From: Scytalidium lignicola
Taxonomy: Eukaryota > Ascomycota > Leotiomycetes
Direction of reading: 5' to 3'
NCBI GenBank assembly: GCA_002812745.2
Contig: NCSJ02000197.1
Location: forward strand, 1 to 64,000
DNA: 64,000 nucleotides
A model generated the notes under the pieces. The model saw only the letters and a list, made by a program, of their open reading frames with translations, was not told the DNA's origin and did not search any database. A program made the translations under genes and the position numbers. Position 1 is the stretch's first letter. Each line of letters opens with the position of its first letter. Below, piece by piece: positions 22,476 through 36,443 of the stretch.

Positions 22476-25400
22476 CTACTTTCGCTTTCTTCGCGGACGT
22501 TTTGGTTTCTGGACTTCAGTAGTAGTAGAAAGCTTCCGTTTCGCAACATTTGTTTTGCTCTCCTGCTTTGTATCCTGACCTTCCTGGTTCTCCTTAGCAC
22601 TCACATTCTCAACTTCAGCGGCATTGCCATTTTCCCCTTCATTTGTCTTAAGCAAGGTGGCTGCCTTAGTTGAAGCTGTGACATCGCGGCTTCCGGATGC
22701 CTGTTGTAGCTCGGACGTCGGTGAGTCTTCTGGCTTGCTTAAAGATGCAGAATTAGGATCCTGAATATCATTATCATCTTCTTCTTCTCCTTCATCCTCC
22801 GCTGGTGGTTTATACGTTGGATCATCGTCGATTGACTTTGACCTCCGAGGTGCAGGTTTCGTGGATTGGTTCCTTTCTTTTGGTCCATTCTTTGTTGCGG
22901 GTTTTGTGTTGGGATGAACGGCTCCACCCCCCATTGGCCGTGCCATAGCCAGACAATCAAAAACATGCTTAGTCGCCATGTCTAGAGGCATACTTTCCAA
23001 GTCTTCGTCACATCTAGGACAAGCGTTTTCAAATAAGGACCTTGCCCTGTTATACTCTGTGCCCATAGTTTCTAGCTCCGTATTGTGCATAATCAACTGT
23101 GTCCGAGTAGCGAGATTCTGGTTATTTTGAGCTCGCTCTTGTGTGTTATTTGTCGATGAAGGAGTAAGCCTCTCAAAGGTCCCTTTTAACTTAGCTACTT
23201 CGTCTCTAACATAACCTATCTCAATATTAGTTGACGATATAATTTCAGAGAACATGAGGTACAAATTGTGTCAGAAGGACTGAGGAATATTCTCAAATCT
23301 CTTAAAAGAATGGGTAATCATAGTGAATCAAGAGAAAGCCCTGCAAATGATAAAATGAGAGGCTCAACATAACTCACATTTATAATGACGATCTACATGA
23401 GTTTTTCTTTCCACTGCTGTCATATGTATCCAACGCGAGGTATTGCAAAGTGGACAGCCTTGGATAGCAGCCTCGATATCCCGATGAGCTTGGAAGTGAC
23501 GCTCGACTTCTCGAAATTTGGATGTATCTAACGCGTCATCACAGAGTGGACAGCGAGTCATCCGTGCAAGTACAGTGCCACGTAAAATATCATTCTCATT
23601 GTGCAATGCTAAGATTTCAGTTGCGGCGAGTTGATTTGTGTACACGAGTGGTGAACTCCCTACTTGAAGAGGATTCTCACTGGATGGCCCATGTATGGGG
23701 ACTGCAGGAACAAAACCGGGCTCAATGACAGATAGTGATTCTGTGTGGGGTTTACTTTTAAGCTCTTCTAGTGTTTTGTTTGTCGCTATTTCTGTCCCAT
23801 GTCCTGGCGCTTGTGTTATTTCTATGTCTGATGGATCGACCAAACCGATATTAGCCGCCGGTGTAGCTTGGTATTCTTCAGGCACAGGTTGATCTGCCGG
23901 TACAGCTGATATCGGAGATCCAGGCATTTCCCCCTGCATAGGTTCATTTCCAGTTGCTTCTGTTTCTTCCAGGTTATTTGGTTTGAAAATATCATCCGGA
24001 GATGGTACAACTGCGAAAAGACATACAATTAGATAATATAATTGTGAATCGCAAATCAAACTCACCGTATTTGCAAGTTGCCCTCCGTTTCACACGAAGC
24101 CTAGGACTCTGAACCCATCTGAGAACATTCTCCATCCACTGCTGTTCCGTCGTCTCTTCCGTGATATAGAAGTACAGGCCTGTTTCAGGCTGTACAAGAG
24201 AGAATGAAAGATCAAGTTTGTCATCATAACCCTTCCAAAGCTTCTTAAGACAAGATCTGAATTCCTTCAATGTAGAACGATCATCATCATAATCGGTGAT
24301 CCAGGGAATTGGGAGTACCGGGTCGTCGACATCGTAGATTCCAAATCTCTCGTAAATTAACCAAAATACCAAAGGCGCAAGATATTCTTCCTTCTTTCGT
24401 CCATCATAAAGTGTTTTGATGGCAATAATAGCTTCATACTGAGGGCCTTTCATGACAGATACGATTTGTGGGTTTCCTTTGATGCATAATTGCAACTTGA
24501 ATGCGGTAATCGCTGCATTGCTGCATTGACGTTCAGAGATATCAATCATGCTCTGGTATATTTTCTCTTCGAACCCAGCTCCTATTTCTCCAACCGCGAA
24601 AACCTCACTGTCATTCGTACCAACAAGGCGGATACCAGTTAGGTTATGATTGAGTTTTGGAGTCACCTGAACTTCGAGATTGATCGGTCTATCACTTTCA
24701 TCTTCCTCCATCCCCTTGATGCAATTCCAGAGTTCCATAATGATGTCTGTTGCTGCCCAGCCCATTTTAATGCCGCCAATAGACACTGATCCGCATTTCA
24801 GATTATCGTTGAGGCCCAGGACACGCATAGCAGCTGAAAAGCTCTCCTGAAGTTGGTTTATGCCGTATTTAGGCTTCAGGTCCTCTGGGATGATCCAATA
24901 AACTACATCTGAGCTTTGAAGCAAATGCAGGTTGACGATACTTCTCTTGCTATTAGGCTCCAGGGTCTGCATCTCTCGATGATTGGTACGGCGGATGAAT
25001 ATTTCATCACTGAAATGATGACTGATTTTCTCAAAAGCATTGTCAAATTTATGTCTTGACACAATGATTGTCTTGGCTGTTTTGTTACTATCGGCGTCTA
25101 ACATGCCTATATCGACTGCAAATTCCCAATCACTTGGGATGTTCTCTTCACAGTCACAATAAGAAAGACGTAGAGACGCATCACGGAAAGATTGTTTAGT
25201 CCCGGAGATCTGGAGTTTGCCCGTGTACCCATAAAGTGTTATTTTACCTGCACCTCCTCGCATGCTAACACTAGGAATAGCTTGACTCATTGTATGTTCA
25301 GGTCTAGGATAGCTTGGACCAGCGGAGCTGTCTTGAGAACTAGTCGCTTGATTTTCATTCTTAGTGGTAGATTGATTGGGTATCCCAGGCCCACTGACTG

Positions 25401-26239
25401 TAGAGGATCGAGGGATACTATGTTGAATATATGGTGGTTCTAGTAGTGTCAGTCACAATCAGACTCCAAATCGGAATGCATAGGTACTAACTGTGCAATG
25501 TCTGGCCATATCTTCTCTCAGAGTAAGCATCCAAGAATTCCAAAGGGTTCCCAGCAACACCCATAGCCTCTAGATCTGCCTGGTCCCATAATCCCACCTC
25601 ATCCTCCGGATCATGCTCTTCGGGGTCCGCTTTCCTGTTTGCAATATTGTTTATCGTGATCGGTTGGACAGGAAATCCAAAATGAATCATACTCAATTTC
25701 GTAGCCAAGTTATCTTTGCATCCGGCAAACTTCCCACCATCTTTCAAGAGATTTTTGTATTTCTGCGCATTCTGCCTCTGTACCCGGTATCGAAGACGAC
25801 TATGATCACCCTCATATATAAGCAGGAATCTCTGAAATTCCTTAAATTCTCTCTCCAGTATATGCTGCACGGTGATATTTTGAGTCCGCAGAAGTTGAAC
25901 AAATCTAGCACGTGTATTTTTCCACTTCGGATCTTCTGGTCCGAATTCAGCGTCCCACCCAAAGCTCTCTTTTCCATCATCTGTCACTTTGACTCCTTCT
26001 TCATCTCCGCCCGGTTTTGTCAATGCGTCGACTTGAACAGTCTCTTCTAGAACCAGCGAATGTCCTGCGGCAGTTTTAAGAACTGGGCTGTCTGCTCCAG
26101 GCCGTAGTTCAGTCGACTCGACATTTCCAGACAAAGCGACATTCTCAATTAACTCAGGAGGGTTTTCAGCATCATCATTAGAAATGTGGAACTGGGGCGA
26201 ATTTTCCGGTGTTGACTCATTGTGCTGAGGTTCATCCAT
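22476..26239 (-). CDS. large orphan protein with zinc-finger-like motifs
   Basis: Four exons: 25492-26239, 24066-25439, 23378-24010 and 22476-23215. Introns are 52, 55 and 162 bp with consistent phases, giving about 1164 residues. The N-terminus is acidic and disordered. Next comes a Trp/Arg-rich segment (WDAEFGPEDPKWKNTRARF) and a central globular part of about 400 residues that I cannot assign. Around residues 860-925 two CPLC pairs precede H-x3-H spacings (CPLC..HFQAH; CPLC..H..H), and a third C-x2-C..H-x3-C lies near residue 980. The C-terminus is Lys/Glu-rich, ending in a basic nuclear-localisation-like tail (KPKRPRRKRK). Likely nuclear; function unknown. The 162-bp intron is needed because earlier acceptors run into stops. 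Confidence 0.7.
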
Positions 26240-27141
26240 AGTCTGTGGTAACGATTCAAATTGAATAATGTAGTAGCGACGACGAGATAGTGAAAACCAA
26301 AAATGAGGAAAGGTATTGGAACAAGAGATCTAGAAACACTTTGAAAATATGTCCATATTTTTGTGAGATGCATGAGAAATTGTGGGAAATGTAAACGGAA
26401 TTGCAAAGGATCGATAGGATTGCGTGGCCATGCTCATAGCAAACAAAGAAAAATGGCGGTAGTCCAGACTCGTCTTCACAGCCATGGATGGCTGCATCCA
26501 AAAATTACTAGCTGAACAAAGGAGGTGTGAAGGATTCTCAACAATTAGGAGAAGCACCCAATTTAGATCAGGTAGGCTGGTGGGCTTGAAACAAAGAAAG
26601 GAATAAATTTGGCGCATCATGGTAGGACCAGCCTTTGTCTAGGAATCGCTCTGGGTTATCTTTCTTTGGGACAGACGGATCTTAGGGCATTTTCTTGTGT
26701 GGAGAGCTCATTCTTTGTCATGTTGATGTTGCAAGGGTAAATGAGAGAGGCTAAAACTTCGTGAAAGAGAAAAGCCCTGTTTTCCCTTGAAAGCTGGAAA
26801 TCTCATCTGTTCACTGTCATACTGCCTCAAGCGTGCTGTTAAACAAAGTTTGTTACATGACCTAAGTAGGTTACGGAGCTAGAAGAGGATAGCAATCTAC
26901 GATTCGTCCTACGAGGCAATAACGGACGGTCAATATGTAAATCATTGCAAAACACTAAGATTCACTTCATTCTATATGTGTTATTTAGCATGATTATTTT
27001 TATATGACAGAAACAGAGGAGAGTTTCTTCAAGATGGAAAACGCCCACACGTTAATAATTACACCCATGAAGGTAGGATACAATGTTTACTCCCACAACA
27101 TTACCCGTCATACCAGAAACACTTCGCCCACAACCAAACAA
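26240..27141. other. intergenic, no supported gene
   Basis: 5' flank of the zinc-finger-like gene and 3' flank of the Zn2Cys6 gene. Overlapping minus-strand frames of 81-96 codons (26256-26620) lack motifs and are probably chance. Confidence 0.45.
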
Positions 27142-28525
27142 TCATGTCGCAAGCCCACACCCAATCTTCGGATACTCCAATAACTCGAATATATCCCTAT
27201 CATTAATACACTCTCTTTCGAGATACAAACAAATAGCCTGACACTCTAGCCTCGCTCTCCTAGCAATCCACCAAAGACCTTCTATCACCATGGCATACCA
27301 GTAACTCAGCAACAGCAACGCGCGATGGTCTTTCTTCTGCATCAATATTTTGAATTCGGGCTGCATGTGACTCGCGAAGGACAAAAAGCGAATAACGGTA
27401 GATCTGTTGCGGGGAAGGTTAAGGAGGGTAGAAATTCCATGGACTTCGGTGTAATAGGGATTATTATCTGCCGTCGAGTATTCGTCGAGCTCGAACACCG
27501 AAATAAAGGCTGGGAGCACACCTTCAGTGCCGCGACTTGGTGGCTGAGGCAAACGGAATAGATCAGTAGTCCAGTCTCCTGAGACGGGGCGGAATAAACT
27601 TGTATCCCTAAGTGGATCCGTGAGTTGCCATATCACGCTCTTGCTCTCACTCATCTTGAGCCATTCTAGGTCCGTTGATTCGGGTTTTTTCAGTGGCCAT
27701 GCTTCTTCAGGCGTTGACGCCTCGATCGCAGATGATACTACGGCACCGAGAAGAGCTGCACTTGCCCAGAGCGGGTCGCGGTCAGATTCTTCCAATGGGC
27801 CTGAGAGCTTTGCGCTGAATAAGGCAGTACCCCAAGACAGGTGGTAGCTCTCGATGAAAGACTGTTTGGAAGGAGAGGATGGTGATAGGTAGCGGTCATG
27901 AGCTGCAGTTATGGCTTGCACGATGTGCATTAGGTAAGGATGCTAAAAACGGTATGGTTAACTGGAGAGCTGTGTTCGCTAATGGGGTAAAGAGTTGCTT
28001 ACAGCAAAGGCTAGCTGAGGCATAATTTTCTGAAATAGCTGTGACCCATTTGGCGTCCCAACAGTCAAAACCGTCCTTACTTGGAATCTCTTGAATCGAT
28101 CCAAGGAGCGAGCATCGAGTTCAATGATATGATCCTTGTCCCCTATGACGAATGGGTATGCATGTATACTCATAGGCAAGGAGGACCGATTGAATGGACG
28201 TGGCGGCTTCAGTGTAGGTTTCATTACTGTGTTCGTGGCTGGGGTATCAAACTCCAACACCTGATCCGGGCCGGTATGTAAATCTGGGGTCTTGGCGTTA
28301 TAATTACAGGAAACTCTGAAAGCTACGCATCTCTGGCAGTCAGGTCTAGCTTCATCACACTCCAGGAAGTTAGCTGAGCACTTCAAATCCAGGTTGGGTG
28401 TATATTGCAGCCATACTCACCTTGATCCGACGAAGCTTGCAGTTGCGACAACCGCCTCTTGATTTTTTATGGGCTTTGCGTTTACGAGGAGCCTCTTCGC
28501 CCGAGGTCTGTTGAGGAGGCCCCAT
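27142..28525 (-). CDS. Zn2Cys6 transcription factor
   Basis: Three exons: 28421-28525, 28003-28359 and 27142-27942. Introns of 61 bp (GTGAGT...CTGGAG, branch GCTAAC) and 60 bp (GTAAGC...TTTTAG), both phase 0, give 420 residues. The first intron splits the zinc cluster. Splicing yields CRNCKLRRIKCDEARPDC followed by QRCVAFRVSC, the complete CX2CX6CX6CX2CX6C binuclear cluster, preceded by a basic RKRKAHKKSR stretch. The C-terminal part is a helical fungal-specific regulatory domain (HPYLMHIVQAITAAHDRYL start, LHLSWGTALF-like phrase), as in UPC2-like and other small regulators. Nuclear DNA-binding protein; targets unknown. Confidence 0.9.
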
Positions 28526-29042
28526 TGTATGATAAGCTGTATTTCTAAGTCCGTACGTACTTAATACGATAAGTGTTAGGTGAAAACTAGTTAAAGCACA
28601 GTAGATAGATAGGATAGGATACGAAAGAGAGTAAATTTCAACGTAAAAAAGAATGCAGCAGCTCCATCACGGAAATATTAGTCTGTGATGTCAACAACTC
28701 GCCGCCTCCAAGTGCCAGACGCCTAGAATCGTCCATTTTTGTGATTGGTCAAAATACTCTATGGCTGAGACACTAAGAATATACGCTAACCCTCTATCGT
28801 ATTCATATTGATCTAGCCTATTTTGTATTAGTTTATCACTACACAAGTGCTGAGTCACATGATGCTCCACCCGACGTCAGATCAAGCTCTGTCCACAAGT
28901 GATTATGATTATGTTATTATTATGTACAATACCAAAAAGCAAAACAAAATGAAACCTAAGTATACTCTCTATATATGTATCCGATATTCCCCGTATATAT
29001 GCACACATCCCAATTTCATCATATACAAAAGTGTTGGGAACT
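28526..29042. other. intergenic
   Basis: 5' flank of the Zn2Cys6 gene and 3' flank of the ABC transporter. No gene or repeat seen. Confidence 0.5.
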
Positions 29043-32000
29043 CTAACGCTTCAGTCCCAACCATCGAAGCAGCCCCTTCTTCTCTTGGGCCGCATAATTC
29101 TCCTCCTCCACGTTGTGCTTAGCGACAATACTCAAAAACACTTGGTCCAAGTTCGTGGGTGTGACCGAATAGTGCTCCACTCCAAGCTCGTCTTTATGAT
29201 CTTCTAGGATGGAAATCAAAGAGCCTATTTCTGACGAGGACGAGCTGATGATTTCTTTCTCCCCTGCACCATCATGTATGGTTATCTTCTCTTCTGTCTT
29301 TGAAGACACCTTCTCGGCCGGTACTGAGAAACGCATTTGACCATGGTAAGTTTGGTCCTCAATGTCGGCCTCTGGAAATGTTTTGAGGGCCCAGGATTTC
29401 ACTCTCTGAATCTCCTCGTCAGTGGTACGTGGCGCCGACTTCATGGCAATGTGAACATAGTATGCGTCGCCATGTTTTCGGCGTAAAGAGTCTGTCGTTC
29501 CTATTGCTAGCATACGCCCAGCCATGATACCTGCACGATCAGCAAGAGCATCAGCTTCCTCCATGCTGTGTGTCGTGAGAAGGAGAGAGCGACCGTGAAC
29601 AACCGACGACAAGGTTTTCCACATGACTCGTTTCGCAGCTGCGTCCATTCCAGAGCTGGGCTCGTCCAGGAGAAGTACCGTTGGGTTTCCAATGAGTGCA
29701 ATACCCAACGACAGCTTCCGCTTGTTCCCACCCGAAAGCTTTGCAGCCATCCTCGAAGAGAAAGCCTCGAGACCGACAGCCTTTACCACAGCCTGAACGT
29801 TTGCCTCGATATCAGGAACACCCCTCACGCGGGCGTAGAATCGCAGATGCTCGAGCACGGTCAACTGATCCATTGCTGCAAGAAATTAGCTTTCAGTTAG
29901 ATGTAGTAAAGTGATATATATACATACCGTCATATTGAGGACAGACCCCAAGATAGGCTCTAGCACTAGACCGATGTCTATTAATGTCAATGTTCTCAAT
30001 ATATATGTGACCACCATTCCATGAGGGCACTATATCCCCACGGATTAATGATATCGTTGTCGACTTGCCAGCTCCATTGGGTCCAAGAAGTGCGAAGACC
30101 GAACCTCGTTCCACTTCAAATGATAGATTATCCACGGCAGTGACTTTGCCAAAGGATTTGGTAAGGTGATGCACCCGCAAGCCATCCTTCTCTGATGAAT
30201 TACTCGAATCTGGGATATCATCCTCATCCAGGATCACAGGGTCCGAAGCTAGATTCTTTGGTCGTCGAAATCGTCTAAACCAAGCTACAACAGAACCGCT
30301 ATCATACCAAAGGAGGATTCCGAACAGAACAAAGAATTGGACAATGAGGTATAGAAGTGGTCCGCCATACTGCAAAATTCCACCGGGATAGCTTGCCAAC
30401 TTGTTTCCGGAACAGGTTGTTGAAAAAATATTCAACGCAAGAAACATGGTTCGGATGAGACTGCCCATCGGCGTGATTAGGGAAATTAAGAAATGGACAA
30501 TAAGCAGGTCGGAATCTATTTCGTTGATTGGAGCGTATGTCACTACGCAGAGATATGCGATGAGATAAATAAGAAAAAAGATTGCCTGGCCAGCAGCGGC
30601 AAAAGCAAATGCAGAGAGCTGGGATCGTGCGAATAACGAAACAACGTAAGAAACCAAAATCGAGTCCAGGCCAAATAGCGTAAATATTGGGAAAAGATAA
30701 CCAACGTGATACCATGCGGATGATGCTGCTGCGAGAATTATGATTGCGATGGTGGTGGCGATGAGGACCACAACGAAGTCAAATGATACGTATGCAAGCC
30801 ATAAAGGAAGAGACCTAACGCCATTTGAGTATTGCAAACCGCGGACGTTTCTTCTACTTTCGATCGTAGGGTAGAGCGAGAAAAATGCAGGATATGTGGC
30901 CATGGCCAAGCCGAAATACACAACCAGTTGCAACGATTTTCCAGTAGATGGAGCCCACGGAATATCAAAAGACGAAAACTGAGTTCCGATTGTGATGTTG
31001 GTAAGTAGAACATCCAAGAGATTCTGCCCAAGAATGCTATTGTATATCCCTCCATCTCCTCGCCATGCAATTGTTGGTGGGTTATTTTCGTCGCCTAGGA
31101 AAACGCCAGCAGGGGTGACGTTCCCAAAGAACTGTCTAATATACTGGTTGAACTCTCCGAGGGTATCAACAGTATGAATGCTTTTCAGGATTTGGGTCTG
31201 GTTCAAGGTCGTTCCAGGAAAGATCGCGCCAAATGCTGTCGCAGTTGTCGTGGTTGATAACCGCGATGCCGGTCCAACCACCATATCAAGATTTGCTTGG
31301 TTAATGAAGCCTGAAACATCAGATATCGACACCTGTTCAGCTGGCGCGCATCCAACGGCGTGAAAGTTTCTGAGGAGTAATGTCACGAGCCCTGCTGCGA
31401 TGATAGGGATGAGGAGTGCAGTAGTGTTCGGGAGATAATTTCGACGGTACACGGTGAAGCGTTTTCGAAAGAGAATCCATGCCTGGCGTGTGAATCCAAT
31501 TTTTTGGCCAGATAATAACTCAAGGGGCTTTTGATCATCAACAACTGGCACCGCTACTTCAGTGGAATTCTTCTCAGAGGCGTATGCGGTCGACGTATGG
31601 ACATCAGCCTCGCTTTCAGTTCGCACCTCGTCGGCAAGATGGAGAAATACGTCCTCAATTGTAGGGCCGGAGAGCTGATAATCTTTAATATTTTCATCCT
31701 CAAGATGCCTGACCACCTCTGCTGCCTGCTTTGAATTTTCCGCAATATAAACTGTCTCACTAGAAGTTGAGTACCTGGTTGGTCCTTTGATATCTGGACC
31801 AGCTGCATGACCTGGACCTGCAGGAATGTGAATTCGATATCCTCCTCCAAGTTTGTTCTTCAATTCGACAGATGATCCTTCGGCTCGAAGAGTTCCTTTC
31901 GATAAAATAACAATACGATCTGCCAGTAAGTCGGCTTCGTCGAGAAAGTGAGTGGTAAGAATAATGGTCCTAGAACCACGTTCCGCAAGTAATATATCCC

Positions 32001-33966
32001 AAATCTTCCGACGGCTAAGAGGGTCCAATCCACTGCTAACTTCGTCGACACAGCAAACAGAGCTGCCACCAGTGAACATCATACCGAGTTGAAGCTTTCT
32101 CTTTTGGCCACCTGACAGTGTTTTAGCCTTTGCATTGATCTTTCGGTCAAGATCAACAGCCTTCACTAAGGCACTAATTGCAGACTTATCATCAAATGCA
32201 GCGGTCGACTTCAGTCTGTTGAAAATCTGAATATGTTCCTCTACCGTCACCTCATCCCACAGCACATTCTTCTGCGGAGCAATTCCGATTCCGCCAGCCC
32301 CATCTACTTTGATTGTTCCACTCGTAACAGAATTCAAGCCTGCAATAGCGTCTAGCGTAGTACTTTTTCCGCTGCCGTTCGCTCCAAGGAGAACTAGAAT
32401 CTGGCCCTTTGTTGCTGTTAGAGTCAGGTCATTTACAGCAACAACGGTAGACTGAGGATTTTTAGTGAACCAAGCGGTTTTAAGACTGAACCAACTTGGG
32501 TAATAATGCTTGCTGAAGTTTTGCAGCTGTACAGTTTCGATAGAGTCCAAGATTGAACCCTCATGGCTAGATGTATCCGAGGCGCCAGCACCATAGGATT
32601 GATTCAAACTTTGATCAACTACTACTCGACCTTTGGAAGCGACGCCATAGAGATATCTCTCAACCAATGCACCTATCAACGGGTATCCAAAGATTTGAAT
32701 GATAAAAAATATCCAAAACACTATCCCTGGTATGGTCCACGGGTTCTCTGGTGCGGCGTGAATAAGATTGACGCCTAGCCTTTGCCTCTCATAACGAGCC
32801 ATAAGAAGAATAAAGAACATGTAATTGCAAGGAGCAAAGAGAAGTGAGAGAATGATGACAGCCCCAGAACTTGCATTAGGAATGACTTGGGCGAGGAGAC
32901 CAAGAAGAAGAGTGACTATAACCATGCTGATACCACTCAGTTGCGCCTTCTTGAAGAAAGCGGCACCGAGAATAGAGAAGGACGAGAGAGCTAGACCGGC
33001 CAAGACGTGTAAGATAATGACGATTCCCATAGAGGTGTTGGTCCACACAGCAACTCCCAAGACTATTGGCATGCAGATCCAGCCTGGAAGGTAAATAATG
33101 TCAAATGCGAGGTGGTATGACAGCAGGCGTGCGAATTGAGGTTGCCATCTCTGTATATTGGGCATCATTGCTTCTAGTAACTGCGACATTCCTAGTTCTC
33201 TCTCTGACGCGATGAAGCCAGTTAACTGGTAGGTAATCCCGCACATGCCAATCAAGAAAGCCACTCCCAGGATATCGATGATGGATCCTTGATACCTCAC
33301 CCGGATTCTTGCATTGCGTTCCTCTTGCGTAAGACTTGTGTACGGATATTGCATGACGTTCTGTGAAATAGCATCCTGAGCAGTTGTGGAGGTCAGGCCG
33401 GCGATAGCAAGATCGACAGCTCGTTGGAGAGGCAGGAGGTAAATTTGCTCATCGTTGTTATTCTGTCCCACCATTATCTTTGTACCCAGAGCTCCATCAG
33501 CTCGAATTGTGTAGTTCCATATCCCACCAGTCCCTTCGTTCGGAGAGGACTGGAAAACAATGGCTCCATAGCAGTGCGTGGCCCCACGAAGACTGCTCCT
33601 GCAAACTGTCAACAAGTCGTTCTCCGTCGGTACCGTCGTGGCATTGAACCCAGTCGCAATAACAGGCTGCGATACAGTGTCTATAACTCTGTCTATATCT
33701 CCACCGGTGAGGCCATTATTCACGAAGACCACCTTGGTTCTATCACCATTTGATGCCCGCAGTCCCTCTTGTAATGATCGAACCGGGTGGCTGGAGCCGA
33801 TGCCATATATAGACGGAGGAATAAACAAATTCTTCGCATAGGCCAAGAATACCATAAACGCCAAGGGCAGGATGAAGGCTCGTACGATGGTGCTGATGTG
33901 ATGGCGAAAGAGCACAATGAGGATGTTCTTGCGGGTCAACGTCCATGTCTGGCGTAGGAGAGCCAT
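29043..33966 (-). CDS. ABCA-subfamily full transporter
   Basis: Two exons, 29928-33966 and 29043-29875. A 52-bp intron (GTATGT...TTGCAG, branch CTAAC) in phase 1 gives about 1623 residues. Layout is TMD-NBD-TMD-NBD. Each TMD starts with an amphipathic, positively charged segment (TWTLTRKNILIVLFRH; AWILFRKRFTVYRR), one long hydrophilic loop and about six helices. NBD1 has Walker A GANGSGKST (about residue 525), signature LSGGQKRK and Walker B-region CCVDEVSSGLDP. NBD2 has GPNGAGKST (about residue 1290), LSGGNKRK and LLLDEPSSGMD. The PQYDAMDQLTVLEHLRF phrase restored by splicing is typical of ABCA proteins. Probably a lipid transporter of an internal or plasma membrane (family inference). Start chosen at MALLRQTWTL; an in-frame extension of 37 codons exists upstream. 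Confidence 0.93.
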
Positions 33967-35356
33967 CTTGAGTAGAGCGCAACGTATGTACCGCTTGGTT
34001 CCCCCTATAAGATGCCACCGGTCGAGTATATATGCACAACCGGTATCATGGCTGTGTAGAATTGGGTGCGGCAACAAAAGCGTGACTGGTGTCGTGGTTT
34101 CAGTATACCGAGGCCTTTTCTTTCAGTGCGTTGACTTTGACTTCAACCACGGGGCCAATCACAGTTGAAAGAGAGCTATTAGAATGCGCGATTAGTAGTT
34201 ACCCAACATATTCCAAGGTTAAGTACATTCAAGAGACCCACCATAGCAACAATAAATAAAAATCACTGTAGATAGTTCTCGCAATTCTGAGAATTAGGAC
34301 GCGGACGGAAGTATATAATTACGCCCGCAAATTAATCAACGTCGGATGGATCCTCGCNGGGGGGGGTTTGCTGTTGAATTCTGGTGGCTTTATGCGATCG
34401 ATCACCCGCATCGAGGGGCCCGCCCCAGAACGCCATGAATCCAGTTGACAGCAGCGCCCAGACCAGGACTTGCGCGTCATTTGCTTGGGCGACGGCTGAG
34501 GCGGCCAATGGGTTCCGCCGGTATACGATCGGACAATCTCTTACTGTAACATTGCATGTAGCAGCTCACAGGATGCTCTTTTTGCAAACGCGATGTGATT
34601 GATATTCCATGGAGAGTCTCTTCTACAGTAATACCCTTCTTCAAGAAAAGCATACGTACGTTGTGCCTTGTGATAAAGTCTCCACCCATACGTCCGTATC
34701 TGACTGAAAATAAGTTATTACAGTATCTGAGATTAAAGTGGCCTCGTAAGATAGTTCTATTTACAGGCACGTGCTCCAGTTCTATTGAAAGAATGAAGCA
34801 GTTGCTAATACTATTTAGCCAAGAAATATACTGCTCATATATCGAATTAGGATGTATATTGTAGATATGTATGACATGAAAGCTGAAACGAATCTTTCGT
34901 TGTTTAGCATGCTACTTCTTATACTTCTCATACTAAGTGACGAACTCAGCACATAGAACATTCCCAACACACAAAATACAAATTGTGAATTAGAACTCTT
35001 TCCCACACACATCTCACTGAAACTTTCCTTCCTCACAAAATCAATTCTTACACAACAATAATTTCCATCCTTCCAACTTCCCTCAAAATTATTCCTCCTA
35101 ACCCCGAACGGCCCCCCCAACTCCGCTCCGTGCCCGTACCAAGCTTCTCCCCCGGAGATAACTTCGGTTCTTCCCTCCTCTCCCCAATCAAAAGGCCATA
35201 ACCACGTGATCGCTAAAAATTTCCGCCCTAACCCTCTCGATACACAAGATTGGCTCAAACCCCAAATTTAGAAATCCGACCCTTTTACCCTTTCCCCCTT
35301 TTCTACATAATTTCCATCGCCACATATTTTTCGATCGGAAAAATCAACCCGCAAAG
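33967..35356. other. divergent promoter region of ABCA and eS30 genes
   Basis: Contains an N at 34358 before a G8 run. Also contains CCAAT-type sequence at 34143 and 35184, and a CACGTG palindrome at 35203-35208, about 150 bp upstream of the eS30 start. CCCTAACCC-like sequence follows at about 35225. CACGTG and telobox-like sites are known in fungal ribosomal protein promoters; function here is inference. Frames in this stretch are not convincing genes. Confidence 0.5.
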
Positions 35357-35990
35357 ATGGGAAAGGTCCACGGTTCGTTGGCGCGTGCCGGAAAGGTCAA
35401 GTCGCAGACTCCAAAGGTAAGGCCTATTATCAAAAATCCATTTTACCCGTTGTGTGTGTGAGAAAAACGAGGTCGAGTTCGAGTTTCGGAGATCCGGTGT
35501 GGAGAGAGAGTTAGGGATTTTATGGATGATTNGGGGGGAGTGACCTTATAATATCATGAGCGGAGAGGGGGAGGAAATCGATGCGGAATTTAAGAATGGA
35601 GGAATTAGGGCGTTGAATGAAAGATGCGAAAGTATCTGAAGAAAAAGNAAAAATGATGGAAATTGATAGGAGAAAGAGGGCAGGAAATGAACCGAACCTG
35701 GGAGGAGATTTACGAAAGAAAACTTCGAAATGAAATGGATTTTTTTGCTGATTTTATGTCTCTCTTCTTACAGGTCGAGAAGCAAGAGAAGAAGAAGAAC
35801 CCCAAGGGCCGAGCGAAGAAGAGAATCACATATACCCGCCGATTCGTGAACGTCACCTTGACCGGAGGCAAGAGAAAGGTGAGGAAAACAACAGCCCTTC
35901 TATAATATCCCGATTTCCTTGGAATGAATTCAGAAAGAACTAACCCTTTTTTTTGCGAAATAATAGATGAATCCCAACCCAACCACATAA
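35357..35990 (+). CDS. RPS30: 40S ribosomal protein eS30
   Basis: Three exons, 35357-35416, 35774-35878 and 35967-35990, give 62 residues, all phase 0. [20 protein letters not shown] is followed by [17 protein letters not shown] and [18 protein letters not shown], then a short MNPNPTT tail. This is the canonical eS30 sequence and length in fungi. There is no ubiquitin-like (FUBI) fusion, as usual outside animals and some other eukaryotes. Structural component of the small ribosomal subunit near the decoding centre. The first intron is long (357 bp) for this window and holds two N positions (35532, 35648). Last exon is only 24 nt. Confidence 0.96.
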
Positions 35991-36443
35991 ACCGATTTTG
36001 TTTTCAACGAACGCGACTACTTGAGCAAAAAGGGAATGTGATGGATGAATGGGCTACTATATACGAAAGCTAGGGAGGCGTTCTGTTTGCATTGGTTCGA
36101 CTCAAAGGGGAGAGATTATCAATTTTGTGGGATAGATTAATTATCGAAGCTTGCAGTCTGTAGATAACAGCAGGAAAAGCACCACAAAAATCATCTCTAA
36201 AGCCCCTTTCTCGGCCTCGATGCAAAATCTTCAAGCTTCATGTTTATAAGCTAAAGTTGCTTCTTTTTATACCGTGAAATCTAATGGAGCATACTTCGTA
36301 AAGTTATCCGTATAATAAAACCAACCAGGGTATTTCAGGTTTTCAAATATCCTTATCATGATGAACATCCCAATAATTTCCATACTACCTTTGTATATGT
36401 CGAAACCGCTAAAACCCAAGTATTTCCTGATTCCCTGCTGTGT
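35991..36443. other. convergent intergenic
   Basis: 3' regions of eS30 and the M28 peptidase gene. No gene or repeat seen. Confidence 0.5.
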
